Assembly (NCBI GenBank): GCA_020543525.1
Contig: JAHYIO010000004.1
Location: forward strand, 1,054,001-1,118,000
Length of the DNA stretch: 64,000 nt
From: Coriolopsis trogii
Lineage: Eukaryota; Basidiomycota; Agaricomycetes; Polyporales; Polyporaceae
Reading direction: 5' to 3'
A program made the translations under genes and the position numbers. Shown here piece after piece: positions 51,730-64,000 of the stretch. The notes under the pieces are model-generated. The model was given only the letters and a program-made list of their open reading frames with translations, was not told where the DNA came from and made no database searches. The first letter of the stretch is position 1, and every line of letters begins with the position of its first letter.

Positions 51730-53945
51730 TCACTGCTGCCCCTCCTTGATCTCCTTGAACACCCTCTCCCCAAACTCGGGCCCCTGCTTCCCAAAGATAT
51801 GCCGCTGCACGTACGGGTTCCTGAACACCCCCTCGGGATCGTACCTCTCCAGCACGCGCACAAAGTCGTCAAAGCGCGCGTACAGCGTCCGCAAGCCCTC
51901 GGGCCGGAGCGGGTGCGCCTTGGCCCAGTGCGGCCGCCCGCGGTGCCGGAGGAGGATGTCCTCGAACCGCGCGAACAGCTTCCGGTAGGGCACGTTCAGC
52001 CCGTATGGTCTGCGCGGTGCGAGTGAGAGGCAGGGCGCGGAACGACGAGGGGGTGAGAGCGGTTGGGGCAAGAGTGAGAAAGGAACGGGTGCGTGGGGCG
52101 CGGAGGGAGCCGAGCGGTGGCGGAGATGCGAAGTGGGAGGAGAAGAAGGAGGCCGGCGAGATGCGGGGAGGCGGTGTTCGAACGAGTGAGAGGGAGGGGG
52201 ATAGAAGGAGAGGGAACCGTGCACGGAGGATACCGAGGCAGGTGGCAATAAGCGACGGGATCGGAACGAACGTGGCGGGCGTGATCGAGATGGATGACGC
52301 AGTGAAGACGCATACGCAGGACGCGTGAAAGAGCGGATGATACGGAGGGAGAAGAACAGAAGACTGATGAGCAAGCCGCCCATACGCTGCGGAGCGGGAG
52401 GGGGAACTCACTTGTACTGAATGATCCCTATCCAGCACGTCCGCTGGTTGTTGCTAGGACTCAGCCAGATGTCGTCAGCGTCCGAGAACCGGATTTCGAG
52501 GGAGCAATGGGGGCGCAGGCCGGCGGGGTCCGAGAACTCCTCCTCGAGCCAGGCTCGGAGCTCGAGCAGGCACGGCACCGTCTGGTCGTACGGAATCGCC
52601 CATTCGGTCGTGTACTGCGGGTACTGTAACAGACAGACAGATGGCGTCAGCACCGCGCGCGCGGGATCGAGAGTGGGACAGGTTAAAGTCCGAGCGAAGC
52701 GCGGAGGGGAGACGAGGGCGCACCTTGCAATCAAGGTTGAAGATGCGGAAACTGTCATCGACGCCAACTACCCTGTCCGAAATGAGCCATGCGGTGATGT
52801 GGCCGTACCAGAGGTTGAGGAAGGTGAGGTAGCGTGCGAGAAAGAGGAGGAACTGGAGCAGGTGGTATCCCACGATGGAGTGCCAGAGCCAGGTCTCGAC
52901 AGGTTTCCGGGGCTGGTGACCAATGGGGGTGAGGATCAAGAGGGCACAGTAGGCACGAGGCAGGACGGTGGACGGGGGAGTGAGAGAACACACGTACCTC
53001 GTGCGTCCGATCCATGGTGCTAACGCGAACTGTGCCAGGCTGAGGGAACCACCAGAAGCGGACGTGCTGGGAGGAGTGGACGAGCGTGTCCATGTTTCGC
53101 ACGGCGTCGTCGAAGCTGCAGCTCTCCTGGACTTCTTTGAGCCTGAACGCGGGTTCGACTGCGAGGGTGACTTCGAGAATGAGGCCGGTGCTGCCTAGGC
53201 CGCATATGGAAGCCATAAAGAGGTCCTCGTGTTCGTCGCGGGAGCAACGGATGCGGCGACCGTCCGCGAGAAGAAGGACGAGTGCGAGGACGTGCATGGA
53301 GAGGACGGGGTAGTGGATGCCGGTGCCGTGGGTGGCGGTGGTGACGACGCCGGCGAGGGACTGCTCAGAGATGGAGCCGAGGTTGATCATGGCTAGGCCA
53401 TTGGCGGCGAGCACGGCGTGGAGGTCGGTGAGGGTGATGCCAGCCTGAGCGACGACATAGCGTTTGTCGTAGTTGACCTGCGGTTGTGGATGGAGGTCAG
53501 CGTCAGTCAGGTCAGGTCAGAGTTGTGCGCTCAGGGACAGTGGCGGAGATCTCCGAGGGGGCGAGATTGGGCCTGACCGAATGCGGCCAAGCGGAAAAAG
53601 ATAACGATGGGACGGGAGACGCACCTCGAGAACGCGGTTGAGTTTGCCGGTCCGCATCATGAACTCGGACGTGCAGGCAAGGTCGCTCGGACTGTGGCCC
53701 AAGCCGACGACGCGGAGGGACTTGCCCTCGCGACGGGCGAGCTCAAGGATGATCGCGCACTGGTCCTCGTCCTCTGGGTCAAAGACGGCGAGAGGGGTGC
53801 ACTTGAAGCTCCTGCCCCAGTTCCTGAAGGTGGCCCGTCGCGAGCCGGCGCGGACGGTGACAGGTGCGAGAAGGTCATAGAGGGCCGGAGTGGGCAGGCG
53901 GTCGAGGTTGGAAAGCAGCGGGTGCGATGGCTCAGCAGACGACAT
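51730..53945 (-). CDS. ALO1: D-arabinono-1,4-lactone oxidase
   Basis: FAD-linked oxidase that makes erythroascorbate from D-arabinono-1,4-lactone at the mitochondrial outer membrane. The N-terminal part has FRNWGRSFKCTPLAVFDPED and the FAD domain motif LRVVGLGHSPSDLACTSEF; the His of GLGHS is the usual covalent flavin site. It continues VAQAGITLTDLHAVLAANGL, SISEQSLAGVVTTATHGTG and ICGLGSTGLILEVTL. A hydrophobic helix pair (LLQFLLFLARYLTFLNLW) gives the membrane anchor. The C-terminal ALO domain reads YPQYTTEWAIPYD, GRPHWAKAHPL and FDDFVRVLERYDPEGVFRNP. It ends EIKEGQQ. Five or so introns; the last one near 52010-52410 is about 400 nt. Confidence 0.93.
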
Positions 53946-56701
53946 GGTAGGAAGCCGGGCAGGGAGAACGCGAGTGTGGCGAGCATGCTGGGCCGGCTTT
54001 ATAAGTTTAGAGGAGATTGGAGGCTTGCCCTGCCTATATTCGATCGATTGCTCAGCGGCGGACGGGGCGACGGAGGCAAGATCGTGGACGGACCCTCCCG
54101 AGCGTGCGGCAACGACGACGACTCCGATGGCAAACGCCGAGCCTGGCAGATGGCTCGGTGCGTTCGGGAAATCATTCGCCAGCCGCTGCGTCGTATTTGC
54201 ACGCCTCCCCCGCCTCCGAACGCACACTTTTGTCCGGATCGCCTCTGCCGCTTTGGGCGATTCCCTGTTCCAGCACAGGCGCCCCCGAAGGAGCGGAGAC
54301 CCAAGGCACGCCAGCCATAGGCGCGCTGCGGCAAGTCCCGCGGCGTCTCCCGTCCTCGTCCCAATCCACTCGCCCTGCACGCACCGCTCGGAGACAACCA
54401 CCGGTCAAGCCGCCCTCTCCAGCCGCCCATGTGCTACCTCACATCGATAAGACACTCGCCCGCCCCTCGCCACACCGACGACCGACGATCGTCCCACTCG
54501 TCTCACAACGCCAAGTGTCCACACACCACTACGCCTCGCAAGCTCGCCATCGGCCCCCCGGATCCGTCCATCCGTCCCGCCGCTTACCACATCACCAATC
54601 CCCAAAAGACTACTCCAACTCAGACTGTCGCGCGCGTGCTCGATCCCCTCATTCACCTCTTGCCGCCAAGCCTGGCGCGGTTATATTGCTTCCGTCATAC
54701 TGCTCTCATCTTAGCTCGTTCTGACGACGCCCGACGCCCTGGACGGAAACGCCTCACCCTCCTCCTGGTCCCTCCGCGCCTGTACACCATATCCATGATC
54801 CATCTCTCTGCTCCGACCGCGTACTGAATAGCCTCCTTCCATTCACGCGCGTCCCCCCCTTCGGCATGCAGACGGTCATGTCATCATGCACTGCATCCTC
54901 ACGCGCCCAGATCAATGTGCATTGTACAATACACTCACATCCCCCTTGGGTTCTCTCGCATGCGCGATACGCCTCCCAGGGTCTCCCCGTAACCCATTCA
55001 TCGCGTGTGCGCACGGCACGGCTTGCGATCGTGCGAATGAACACATGTACATGTACATGTGCGCGCGATGCTCTGCCTGCCGGCGATCGCATATCGCATG
55101 TCGTTGTATGAGTATGTATGCATAGCACGCGCAGCCCAGAAGGTATATACGAGCACTCCACGAGCCAGTTCAACCCATGAGGCCACAAGATCGAAGGGCT
55201 CCCGGGGGTACGTGCGCAGAGCGGTGAGCTGTGCCGCATTTCGAGGGCAAGTGCGACGTCGTGGGGAACGTGTCTTTGACTGGGGACGATCGGAGATCGA
55301 AGACGACAGGCTGGCGAGCACGATCGAAGAACACCCTGGCCACGGTTCGTAGTGCAGGGTGGCCGGTGACGCAACCGGGAATCCACGGGCTGGCACAGGC
55401 ATGTCTGCCGTTCAAGGTCACCGTGGGACAATGCACATGCATACGCTCGAGCCCGGCGTTAGTAGTCACCTCAGCGTGCAGGGCCTGGTTCTCTTGGTGG
55501 TACAGAATAGAACGAGTCGGTGATACAGAGCGCAGTGGTACCAGAGACGCAGCGCGATTAATAGATACGAACCTTCTTCCGCCCACGCACTGTACATGTG
55601 CTAGCGCTAGCCAGACATAGCCATAGACGAAAGCGTGGCGGGGTGACGCAGTTTCCGCTGCAACACTAGACCTATTCGAGGCCACGAACGCGCTCTACGT
55701 GCGACCCACCGTTGACTCACAATGCGCTCCCAGCGGATCCGAGGAGGAAGACCCAAGCGTGCATCAGTTCTGAATGACCGGCGAGGTCCTTGTCTCGATC
55801 CGAGACGCACGTGCACGACAGCACAGAGGGTTGACGTTGACTGGCAGTCTTGCCACAACGAAGACGTCGTCCCTCTTGAGCTCGACGACTCGCAAGTTCG
55901 CAAGCCCCGAATCCGATCCTCCGAAGAAGAACCCCCGGCCTGCGGCACGTGTCTGATCCAGCACTATGTAGTCCTAGTCCCAACCAACTTGGACACGGAC
56001 ACCAAGCCTGAGCCGTGCACTGCAACCCCCGAGGCCACGTACGGCCGTGACAGGAAACGGGTGCCCTTCCCTACCCTTTACGCTATACTAGTGCCCAAGG
56101 CGTCCCGCAACAGCTGCGGCATCAACACCAAGTGCTCACAGAGATAGACACGCACGCACTCGCAGCCGTGACATCATCCTCATGCGCCTGCACCAATCGG
56201 TACCGGTAGCCCCCCGGGCCAGTGGCAGGCAGCACGGGCCGCACCGCGCAACATGTATGGCTGCCCACAAGCAAGTCCAGCGATCTGTTCCCTCCGAAGA
56301 GCGCGCGATTGATGGCCCCTCCTCGCTCTCGCTCCGGGGCCCCGTCCGTTCGGCCGTCCGACGCAACGTTCGAGGCTGCACCAGGGCGGAAGGTCCAGAT
56401 TTGCCGCTCGTAGGCGGATGGTGGGTTCATGGTGGGGGAGGCAGGATGCAGCGTGCGCGGGTATGATGCACGTCCCCGGACGGGAGAAAGCTGAGAGTTT
56501 GCAGAAATGCAGAGGTAGTAGAGTACTGGGTGCCATACTACATGGCGCATAGCAGTGGTATAGAATGAAGACGCACAGAGCACAGAGCAAACAGTCCACG
56601 GCCACCGTCCCACCATGCTCACTGTCCCTCCGCGCCCCGACGCCTCCGCACGGTATCCAAACTGAGGCAGCTGAACCGGCTGCGTAGGGCAGGCCAGCCG
56701 C
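53946..56701. other. Intergenic region between ALO1 and Hsp12A-like gene
   Basis: About 2.75 kb holding the ALO1 promoter at its left and the 3' UTR of the Hsp12A-like gene at its right. Overlapping ORFs on both strands show no recognisable domain. A 20-bp perfect palindrome of ACATGT units lies at 55042-55061. An unannotated gene cannot be excluded. Confidence 0.45.
55042..55061. repeat. 20-bp perfect palindrome of ACATGT units
   Basis: CACATGTACATGTACATGTG equals its own reverse complement and contains three ACATGT units. It could be a microsatellite or a protein-binding palindrome; no gene start is near. Confidence 0.85.
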
Positions 56702-59700
56702 TCACGAGCGGTAGTCGAACACGACCCGGCCCCAGTCCTGACCCTGGTAGATCAGCACGCCCCGGACTTCGGCGCTGTCGAGTTCCAGCCCGAGCTCGAA
56801 CTCTGGGAGCAAACGGAAGAGGATGATCAGCACATGAGCGCATCGTAGGCATGAAACCGCTCGAGCGCCGTAGTGTTCTCGGTTGGGAGACGGGAAAGGA
56901 AGAAGGTGGAGCGCGAGGGGACAGACCGGGGCCTGTTCGGGTCTCGACTCTCGGGCGTATCGAGCACATTACTCAGGCAAGCGAGCAACGACTGCCAACG
57001 GCCATCACCTCCACGGCCATCCCGGTCATCCGCCCCCAGAGCCACAACTCGCAGACAATCGGGCGCCCGAGCATATTTTGCAAATGCCGTCGCAAAGGTA
57101 GGCCACCACGAAGCCGAAGATCGAAGGAGGGACACGTACCGGTGTAGAACCCGTTCGAGTTTGGGATGCTCGCGTTCTGCTGGAAGCTCGGAAGCGCGCC
57201 GAGGTCGATCGTCCACTTGCACAGCTCCCTGATCTCTCCCTGCGAACGCGTCAGCGCTGCGTGCACGACGCTAGACCGGAAACGAGCAGGCTCGTCGTTG
57301 CTAGCGACAGGAGCGAAAGGCAACACACGTTCCCCCTCCGATCCTGTCGAGGCGCACGGAGCCCGAGACTGCAGACGAGCCGCGTGCTTGGGCTCGACTC
57401 ACCTCATCTGTGTACCGCATGATCTTATCGCTGTCCGAGACGAACAGCGTCGCCGTGAACGTCCGGTCTGCGCGAACAGAAACGCACGTTAGTACATCAC
57501 GACCAACACTGCCGCAGGGTTCGAGGCGGGAGGCGGCATATAGCGCTGGGCCATCGCCGTACGTCCGGTACGAACTCACCGTTTGCGGTTTGAGAGAATT
57601 TGCTGTGAAACGGAGGGCTCGGTTAGTAAAGGAAGCCGGATCCATTGTCCATAGGAAGGCTTACCAGAACGTCGTCTTCAGGCGTTGTCTGCAAATCATC
57701 ATGCGCACAACGGCACGGGCACGGTCATCAAACCATCCGTCAAGCTCCCGGAGCGAGAATGCGAAACACGCACCCTTTCCGCAAAATTGCGCCCTTAGCG
57801 ACCAGGTACTGCAACCTGACAAAACCCCGGACTCAATTCAATACGCCGCCCTTCGAATCGAATGAATACCGCGCGGCGGTAGACGGCTCGCAGCGGGTAT
57901 GCAAAAGAAAGCAGACTATACCTGTTCTCGCATATCGAGACGCCTGCGTCGTTCTCCCGGATATAGGCAGGTCTCTTCAGCCAGTCTTCTTGCTCCGCAG
58001 GCAATTTCACCTGGACGGACAGAGGTGCACAGCGTCACGAGCGCAACGGGTTTAGTGAGCACGAACGGCCGCAATACATCGGGCCATCGGGTCATTCGCA
58101 CCTTGAGCATGTATGATTGTGGCGCGACGACGCTCGAGACAAGGTCCCGGCGTGCGAGGCCGTATTGCGCTGCGCCTCTCACCGTAGCCGTGTCGCAGTC
58201 ATGCGGGCGGGCAATGACTCTGATCCGGTTCCCAAATTGCGCCTAAAGTTGTGTGAATTCGACGCCATCAAGCTCCGGCATGACGTGGCAACGTAGAGGA
58301 CAGCGAAGGGGAGAGTACGCACCTGTACCTTACGGAAGAGGTACTCGCTGCCTGAGAAACCTCCCACGAGAAGGAGCGCGTCGAGCCGTTGATCGACCTT
58401 CTTTGTCTGAGCTTCGATGAGCTCCAAAACCTGTCCAAGCAGTGTCGTGCCGTAAGTCGTTGGCTGGGAACCGCCTACGGGAACCGGCACAAAGGCAGGA
58501 CATCGTGTAGCCGGCTAATAACAGGGTGGCCAGACGCACCTGGTTCACAACCGGGTCGAACACTTCCCGTCGGAGAAGGACGCCTGGAATGGCCACCTCG
58601 CCGTTCACCAAGCCCACGGCGGGATCGTCCGGATCCTCGACATTGAAACAGGTAAAGTGGAACATCTTGTCTGTGAGTTCCCGGTCAGAACGTCAGCATC
58701 GAGGCGCACAACCGTCTTGTCCTGACCGTCGTCTTCTTCCCCAGTATATCTCAGCTTCTCCGTCTCGCTGAAGTGCTCCATGAAGTTGGCCAGACTGATG
58801 GGGTCGAGGTGCACCGGATGATCAGCGAGGAGGGTCTTCATCAGCTCGCGGAAACGCAGATCGAGGAATAGAGAGCCGCAGTTCGCGCCCGACCGCGCGC
58901 ACATCTCTGCTATTTCGAGGTTGGAGAGCATGCCGATGATCCTGTACACGGCAAGGTCCTTGACGCCGATGGAGCATGACCGTCAGTACATGCCGCGGGC
59001 CTACCGGACCACACGCATATGTCAGGCAAAAACAGCGGGAACGTCGGACGTACCACCGTACCACCACCCGCATCACATATCATGAAGTTATGGTTCGGAG
59101 TGAGTTTGTGCACATCCGTGAGGTTCGCGCAGTGCACCGCCGCGGCTTCTGGCTCGCTGCATGATTGGTCAGGGTCGCTCGTCCTAGAGCGGCCTTTCAC
59201 CTACCTGATAATACGCAAACGCTCCCTCCAGTCGTGGTCACCAGCCCTCGCAGATCGAACGAGCCCGGCGGCAATGGCGGCATCCCGCATCATTTGACAC
59301 CCTGTCGCGTCCCATGCCGCAGGCACGGTGAGCCAGACGTTCGCCGAGTCTAATTGAGAACGCAGGTCGTGTGAGTGAGTTTCCGGACGAGTTCGACCCA
59401 GACAGGTAGGATGCATACCAAGGTCGGCCACAGCGCCGATTTCGCGGGTTATCTGTTGCTTCGCATAGTCCCAGAGGCATGACAGAAAGTCGATGATGAG
59501 ATCGATGGCTCGTTTGCCAGGCTATAGAAGGTGCAGGGCCGGCATGAGCAGCCTCCTATGCCGATATTGCTATATGACTTACGGGAAGTGCCGGCAGACG
59601 GGGATCCACAGTTGATTGATCTCGTAGTGCTTGCGGTTCGAGGAATAGCTTAAACCTGAAGCCCATTCCTCATGACGCTTCGAAATAGTGGGATAGATAG

Positions 59701-60529
59701 GGTCGACATACCATTCGCACTTGATTGCCCCCGGCATTGGACCCGCGTTCTTCGCCTCGATACCCCAAGCCAACACCTGCCCTGTCTGATCGTACAGCAG
59801 ACACGTCGGGATCTTCCTGAAAGTCTCGAACGTCCCTGGCCAGTTCAAGATCTGTTGTACCTTGCCGGCGGCGATACGCGAAGAACCGTACGCCTGAGTG
59901 TAATTACATGAGCGTCATTCGCTCCCAGCCCCAGCCGTATGAGACTTACAACACCCGAGAACGTCGTACCTAGTATAGAGGATGAGTCTTCTTCCGTCGG
60001 TCTTAGCCGAAGGCAACTCACCGAAATCTATTGAGACCGACAACTTCCCTTCATCCGCGAACGAGGACTGCTGGGGGAGGTTCACAGGGGGACTCGCTCC
60101 TCTTGAGGTCACGGACATGGGCACCGTGCGGTCCGTGTTCATGGCCAACGGGGGACTCCGGATCGAAGCACTGTACGTACTGAAGTTCGAAACCGTCCCG
60201 GGAGGGGGCGATCCAGGGGCCTGAGGTGGCATCGCCCCGTCGGGATACATCCCGTTCGGAGGGGGCGAGCCTGACGCGGGAGGATAGGGAGAGAACGTGG
60301 TCTGCAAGTTCGGGGATGATTTCTCCCCCCATTGTCCATAGTTCTGGTACGCCTGTGGGGGTGGCGAGGGTCCTCCAGAAGGCGCGTAGGGCTTCTCGCT
60401 GCCAGGCCACTGGGGACTGGGCTGAGGACCTGGCTGCTGGCTAATTGGTCCGTGTGGCTGGAAGGGGGTGACCTTGCTCGCGTCCTGGGTGTTATCGACC
60501 TGGTGATTGGGCTCGCCGCAGCAGCTCAT
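56702..60529 (-). CDS. Hsp70-family ATPase, Hsp12A-like
   Basis: An actin-fold ATPase of the HSPA12A-like group expanded in Agaricomycetes; function there is unclear. The first ~140 residues are low-complexity, starting MSCCGEPNHQ and rich in Pro, Gln and Gly. Then LSVSIDFG plus TTFSGV is the phosphate-1 motif, split by introns. Later: VLAWGIEAKNAGPMPGAIKC, NVWLTVPAAWDATGCQMMRD, phosphate-2 motif MICDAGGGTVDLAVYRI, LRFRELMKTLLADHP, adenosine motif LLLVGGFSGSEYLFRKVQ, and GAAQYGLARRDLVSSVVAPQ. The C-terminus (IYQGQDWGRVVFDYRS) replaces the normal Hsp70 substrate domain and lid. More than ten introns. It looks intact. Confidence 0.88.
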
Positions 60530-63500
60530 GGTGGTTCAGGTCGTCGACGACGTGGATAAGTGGTAGTGGTAGAGAAAGGGGCGGGATGCGCCGACATAGA
60601 CCGGCGGGTAGCAGACATTGGCAATGGCAGTGCGTGCGGGGACAGCGTCAAGCGGCAGGTGGCGTAAGGCGCCCATAGCCAACTGGACCCGGCCAGTTCC
60701 AGTTGGCCTCATTGAAGTCATTCCGCGCGGTTCGGGGTCTTCACGCGGCTCAGGCTCTGCTCTGCGCTCTCAGATGGCGATGGAAATATGCACGTATGTA
60801 CAAGAATCAAACGGAGTCCTCCAACGAGTTACTCAAATGTGCACCGTGCCATCATCGCGTGTTTGGCAAATTGCTCACAGCCACAGGCACGTATGTCAAA
60901 CAGTCAAACAGTGAATCACCAGCAGGCTCAACTTGATCATCAGCTTAATGCAATTCTGCAGGCGAATTCACTCCGTCAGTTCATCATCGATCAGGTCTCG
61001 ATAAATCTACTCAACTGAAGTGCCATGTCCAGCGAATCGCGGCATGGACTCACATGTACTAGGATCCGAGTTCGAATGCGAAGGGAGAGCTATCCAGGTC
61101 CATCCACATGCATATGGTCGACACCATGAGTATATTGCTCCGAGGATCTGCACACGCGTAGGGGACCTGAATGACCGCGTCCAGGCGCTGTCGTCCAACG
61201 TATCGTTCTCTGGGCAACAGCGACATATTCTTCGATGTCCGACTTCCCGGGGTCGACCTTCATCGGGATGATCAGCTGGAAGGTACCACGGATCAATTCG
61301 TATTGTATTGCTCCTGTACTGCAGTTTTGACGTGACCGTGGCGCAGGATCAACTTGAAGATGAGTCACTGAGTAAGTAATGCTTCACCGGGAACGACGCA
61401 CCCCGATTCGCCCTGGCATATATAGGTGCAAACTGATTTTGGTTAACAGGCGTTGCACGTCCTCGGGAAGCGTGTGCCATATTTCTCTGGCATAGCAGAT
61501 GCTTATCAGCTTGTCCGTTAGACTCTGGCAGTCATTGCGTTCTTATGCACAAAACGGGGTTATCCAAGTACCAAATGCAATCCTCCACTTGAAGGCCAAC
61601 GGACCGGCTCGCTTTGCATCCCGGGACCACGAGGCCGACGGACGGAGGTATTCAAAGGATGCATGTATGCCGTCTTTCCGAACTCACTACAGGAGTTTTC
61701 CCTTTCGACAGTCTCCAGGATTCCGCATGTGGGCATATGGTGCGGTACCCGTGAGGCTGCCGATGATTCAGTCGGATTCGGCGGTGGATCAAGGACCTAT
61801 TCGGTGGTCAACACCCTCATCAGGGAAAACCCAAAACTCTATTTAGGTGTAATGATTCCTAATTATCACTAATACTGAACATTAGTCCATTAGTCTAATT
61901 CGCTAGGTCCCCAAATAACAAGCGCGATTAGTGAACCGTTAGTTGTATGAATATTCCATTATTTAGATCCAGATTATCATGCACTCACGCACCCAGGCGC
62001 ACAAATGAACGGCGAGAACAAACTAATATTGCCAGTACCTACTAACAAAGTGGGCTAAGAGTAAGAACACATATGCTACAACGAGATAAAGACAGAAATG
62101 TCGGCCCAACCCCTCGTGGAGAAAGAGGAAACGTGAACGCATATCAAATGCCGTCACGCATTGACAGACATCAGAGGAAGTGCCTCCAGCTGACTTAGTA
62201 TGTAGCTGTCGACATTGACGCTGCTCAGGTTGATCACATCATTCTCCTCAACCTCGTTCAAGTGTGCTACATGCACGTACAACCTGCACGTACAACCTGC
62301 AGGAGGTCACACCTTGTTAGCGCGTTCGCAATGTTCTGTGTCCACGTCATGCACGCACCGTCTCAGTACGAGAACCACCGCTCCCACACATTTCCAGTCT
62401 TATCGGTCGTAAGTATCAGGTGTCCCTTCTCCGTCGGCCCATCACTGCAAACAAACAAGCCCACATCAGTGGCCGATATAACCCAAAGTTCAAACAGACC
62501 GCTACCCACTTTCAAGGATTAGCTTCACACTTGCCACAGTTCAGCTTCGGGGCGTCCACCGAGAGGGTAGACAGACTATACGTCACAATCAGGAAGAGTG
62601 AATGGGCGATGAAGCAATACGTACATTGAATGGGCCTGGCACCTCACCCGTTAAACACGGCCACCTGTATGCTAGTATGCTACCCTTGCGACCCCCCCTT
62701 CCCGGCGCCCTACCAGAGACTGACCAAGAAAAAAATGGACACCACGCACGAGTACCAGGATAGCCCCTCCAACTTCCTCTACTCCCATGGCCGTCACCCG
62801 GAACTTCACATTTGCACGCCTCCGGGATGGTTTGACCGACCGGCATCAGTAGGTGTCCAGTCAGAACTGAGAACACAGTCGAGGCAGTCTAGATAGTGAG
62901 CAAGCCACAGACGTGACTCGAGAGCCCGAAGCAAGCCCAAGTCCAGAAACTGAGCCTAGATAGCCCCTAGACGAGACAGCAGGAGGCAAGGGAGCACGGT
63001 GGTACTAGGCAGAGCCGCGAAGTTCAACATCGGAGGGCACCCGAACGGTCCTCGGAGAAGGCCGGATGTGTTTAGGGCAGGTCCCACAGCACTTCACAAC
63101 CTGGCAATCATGAGCGCTTGCCTCGGTCGCCTGTCAGTTCATGTCGAGTCTACCTACTATGACACTAATTCTCGTGTCGGATGTATGTATGTAACCTTTA
63201 CGATGGCAACAAACACCTTCATAGCTTGAACATACATCCCAGGAAGAGATAGTAGACGTTATCAGGTATTATTCGGATTATTGGGCCGACCTCTCTAAAT
63301 TATCTCTTATTAGGGTTTCAGGTTTTTCCTGAAGCTCGTTCCACGGGATCGATGCAGGGTCGCGGATGGTACCAAACATTCCCGGTCGTGTGCGCATAGT
63401 CTCCCACATATTGAGGCTCCCACTGTGCGGATCGATGCCGACGTATCGCCGGTCTGTTGTCCATGCTGCAGTGACGTAGAAAGGAGGGGGGTCGGAAAGC

Positions 63501-64000
63501 AGGTCGGACCGTACCTTTCTAGCCACGTAAGTACTCAGGCCAGAGGATCCGAGACCGTCACTGCGGATAATTCCGCACTTGCACCGGTTGAGAGCTTGAC
63601 AAGAATGTACAGGTTCAAGATCTGGACGTCTCTTCTGATGGAAAGTCTAGAAAGGGAGTTAGACAGGAAGAAAGGAAAGAACTACTCATGGTTATTAATC
63701 GACTACCCTTTGCTCATCCGGAAACGGGCAGAATTGAGAAACCCCCGATGCCTCAGGGACCGTCGGAATGTGATATTACCGTACTCACAACCGAGGGAAC
63801 TCACTTCCAGCCAGTCTGTCGGTATTTGCCGTCAGCTTGAACTTCGTACGATCAGGAGGCCATGTGCTTTTTTTCTAGCTCCCAGAACACGTTGCATTCG
63901 AAGCCGTGCAATTCGCACTCAACCTCGGCTCACAGCCCGGCAAGTAGGAATCGCGGTCCATATGGCTATGATCTGCCCTGTACGGAGAGATGCGAAGGAT
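60530..64000. other. Right-end region without an assigned gene
   Basis: About 3.5 kb. The left 150 bp include the Hsp12A-like promoter. AT-rich sequence with repeated TTAGT/ATTAG motifs spans 61850-62010. A 13-14-bp direct repeat (GCACGTACAACCT) occurs twice at about 62274-62300. Fragmentary frames near 63278-63526 (minus) and 63690-64000 (both strands) look partly protein-like but break. Degenerate gene or transposon remnants are likely. Confidence 0.45.
63278..63526 (-). pseudogene. Possible 3' exon or remnant of an unknown protein
   Basis: An 82-codon frame reads VTAAWTTDRRYVGIDPHSGS, then WETMRTRPGMFGTIRDPASI and PWNELQEKPE, with balanced composition unlike the surrounding random frames. 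A possible acceptor TGGCTAG precedes it at about 63520. I do not recognise the family and cannot join it to upstream exons. It may be the end of a broken gene. Confidence 0.3.

Noticed and set aside
54000..56700. Several overlapping frames of 80-235 codons
   Set aside because: They occur on both strands in all frames and show low-complexity, arginine- and serine-rich composition typical of GC-rich non-coding DNA.

Overview
The window looks like a nuclear contig of a filamentous basidiomycete, most likely an Agaricomycete. Genes are dense on both strands and cut by many short GT-AG introns, mostly about 50-60 nt. There are no operons or ribosome binding sites. Protein types are typical of mushroom-forming fungi: an F-box/LRR gene, an MLKL-type N-terminal helical bundle, a TKL kinase with a C-terminal C1 zinc domain, and an Hsp12A-like Hsp70. 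Species cannot be fixed from sequence alone. Exon joins were read by eye, so CDS spans run from start to stop codon and include introns.

Layout. 1-2907 (-): cytosolic leucyl-tRNA synthetase, cut by the left edge. 5183-7699 (+): FLVCR/DIRC2-like MFS transporter. 8037-9807 (-): F-box/LRR gene with a stop and a frame break, probably a pseudogene. 11102-11695 (+): HSP20. 12079-12597 (-): small secreted cysteine protein with a 7-nt exon. 13693-15977 (-): ER Hsp70 BiP/Kar2 ending in HDEL. 16648-17479 (-): NatC catalytic subunit, divergent from Nup192/Nup205 at 17687-24689 (+). 24948-25893 (-): Sft2. 26472-27064 (-): second, inverted HSP20 copy. 27975-31377 (+): MLKL-like helical bundle plus degenerate kinase. 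32146-34536 (+): amino acid/GABA permease. 35067-37152 (+): TKL kinase. 37800-39477 (+): argininosuccinate synthase. 40474-45357 (+): RNA polymerase III second-largest subunit. 46765-48109 (+): Ubc7-type E2. 51730-53945 (-): D-arabinono-1,4-lactone oxidase. 56702-60529 (-): Hsp12A-like Hsp70. The GC-rich stretch 48110-51729 and the tail 60530-64000 hold no gene I can assign.

Working together. Most genes are unlinked housekeeping functions. Several serve proteostasis and the secretory pathway (BiP, Ubc7 for ERAD, Sft2, two HSP20s, the Hsp12A-like protein), but nothing shows that they are co-regulated. Promoters are informative: three UPRE-like TGACGTGG cores lie upstream of BiP, heat-shock elements and a TATA box precede both HSP20 copies, a GATA palindrome lies upstream of the permease, and three helically phased ACGCGT boxes lie upstream of argininosuccinate synthase.

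Most interesting candidate: the gene at 27975-31377, which joins an MLKL-type four-helix domain to a kinase-like region lacking recognisable HRD and DFG motifs. This matches the domain order of animal MLKL, the necroptosis executioner, and adds a C-terminal region I do not recognise. The two HSP20 copies are also notable: near-identical through the 5' half, including intron 1, but diverged in intron 2 and the 3' UTR, which suggests a gene-conversion tract.
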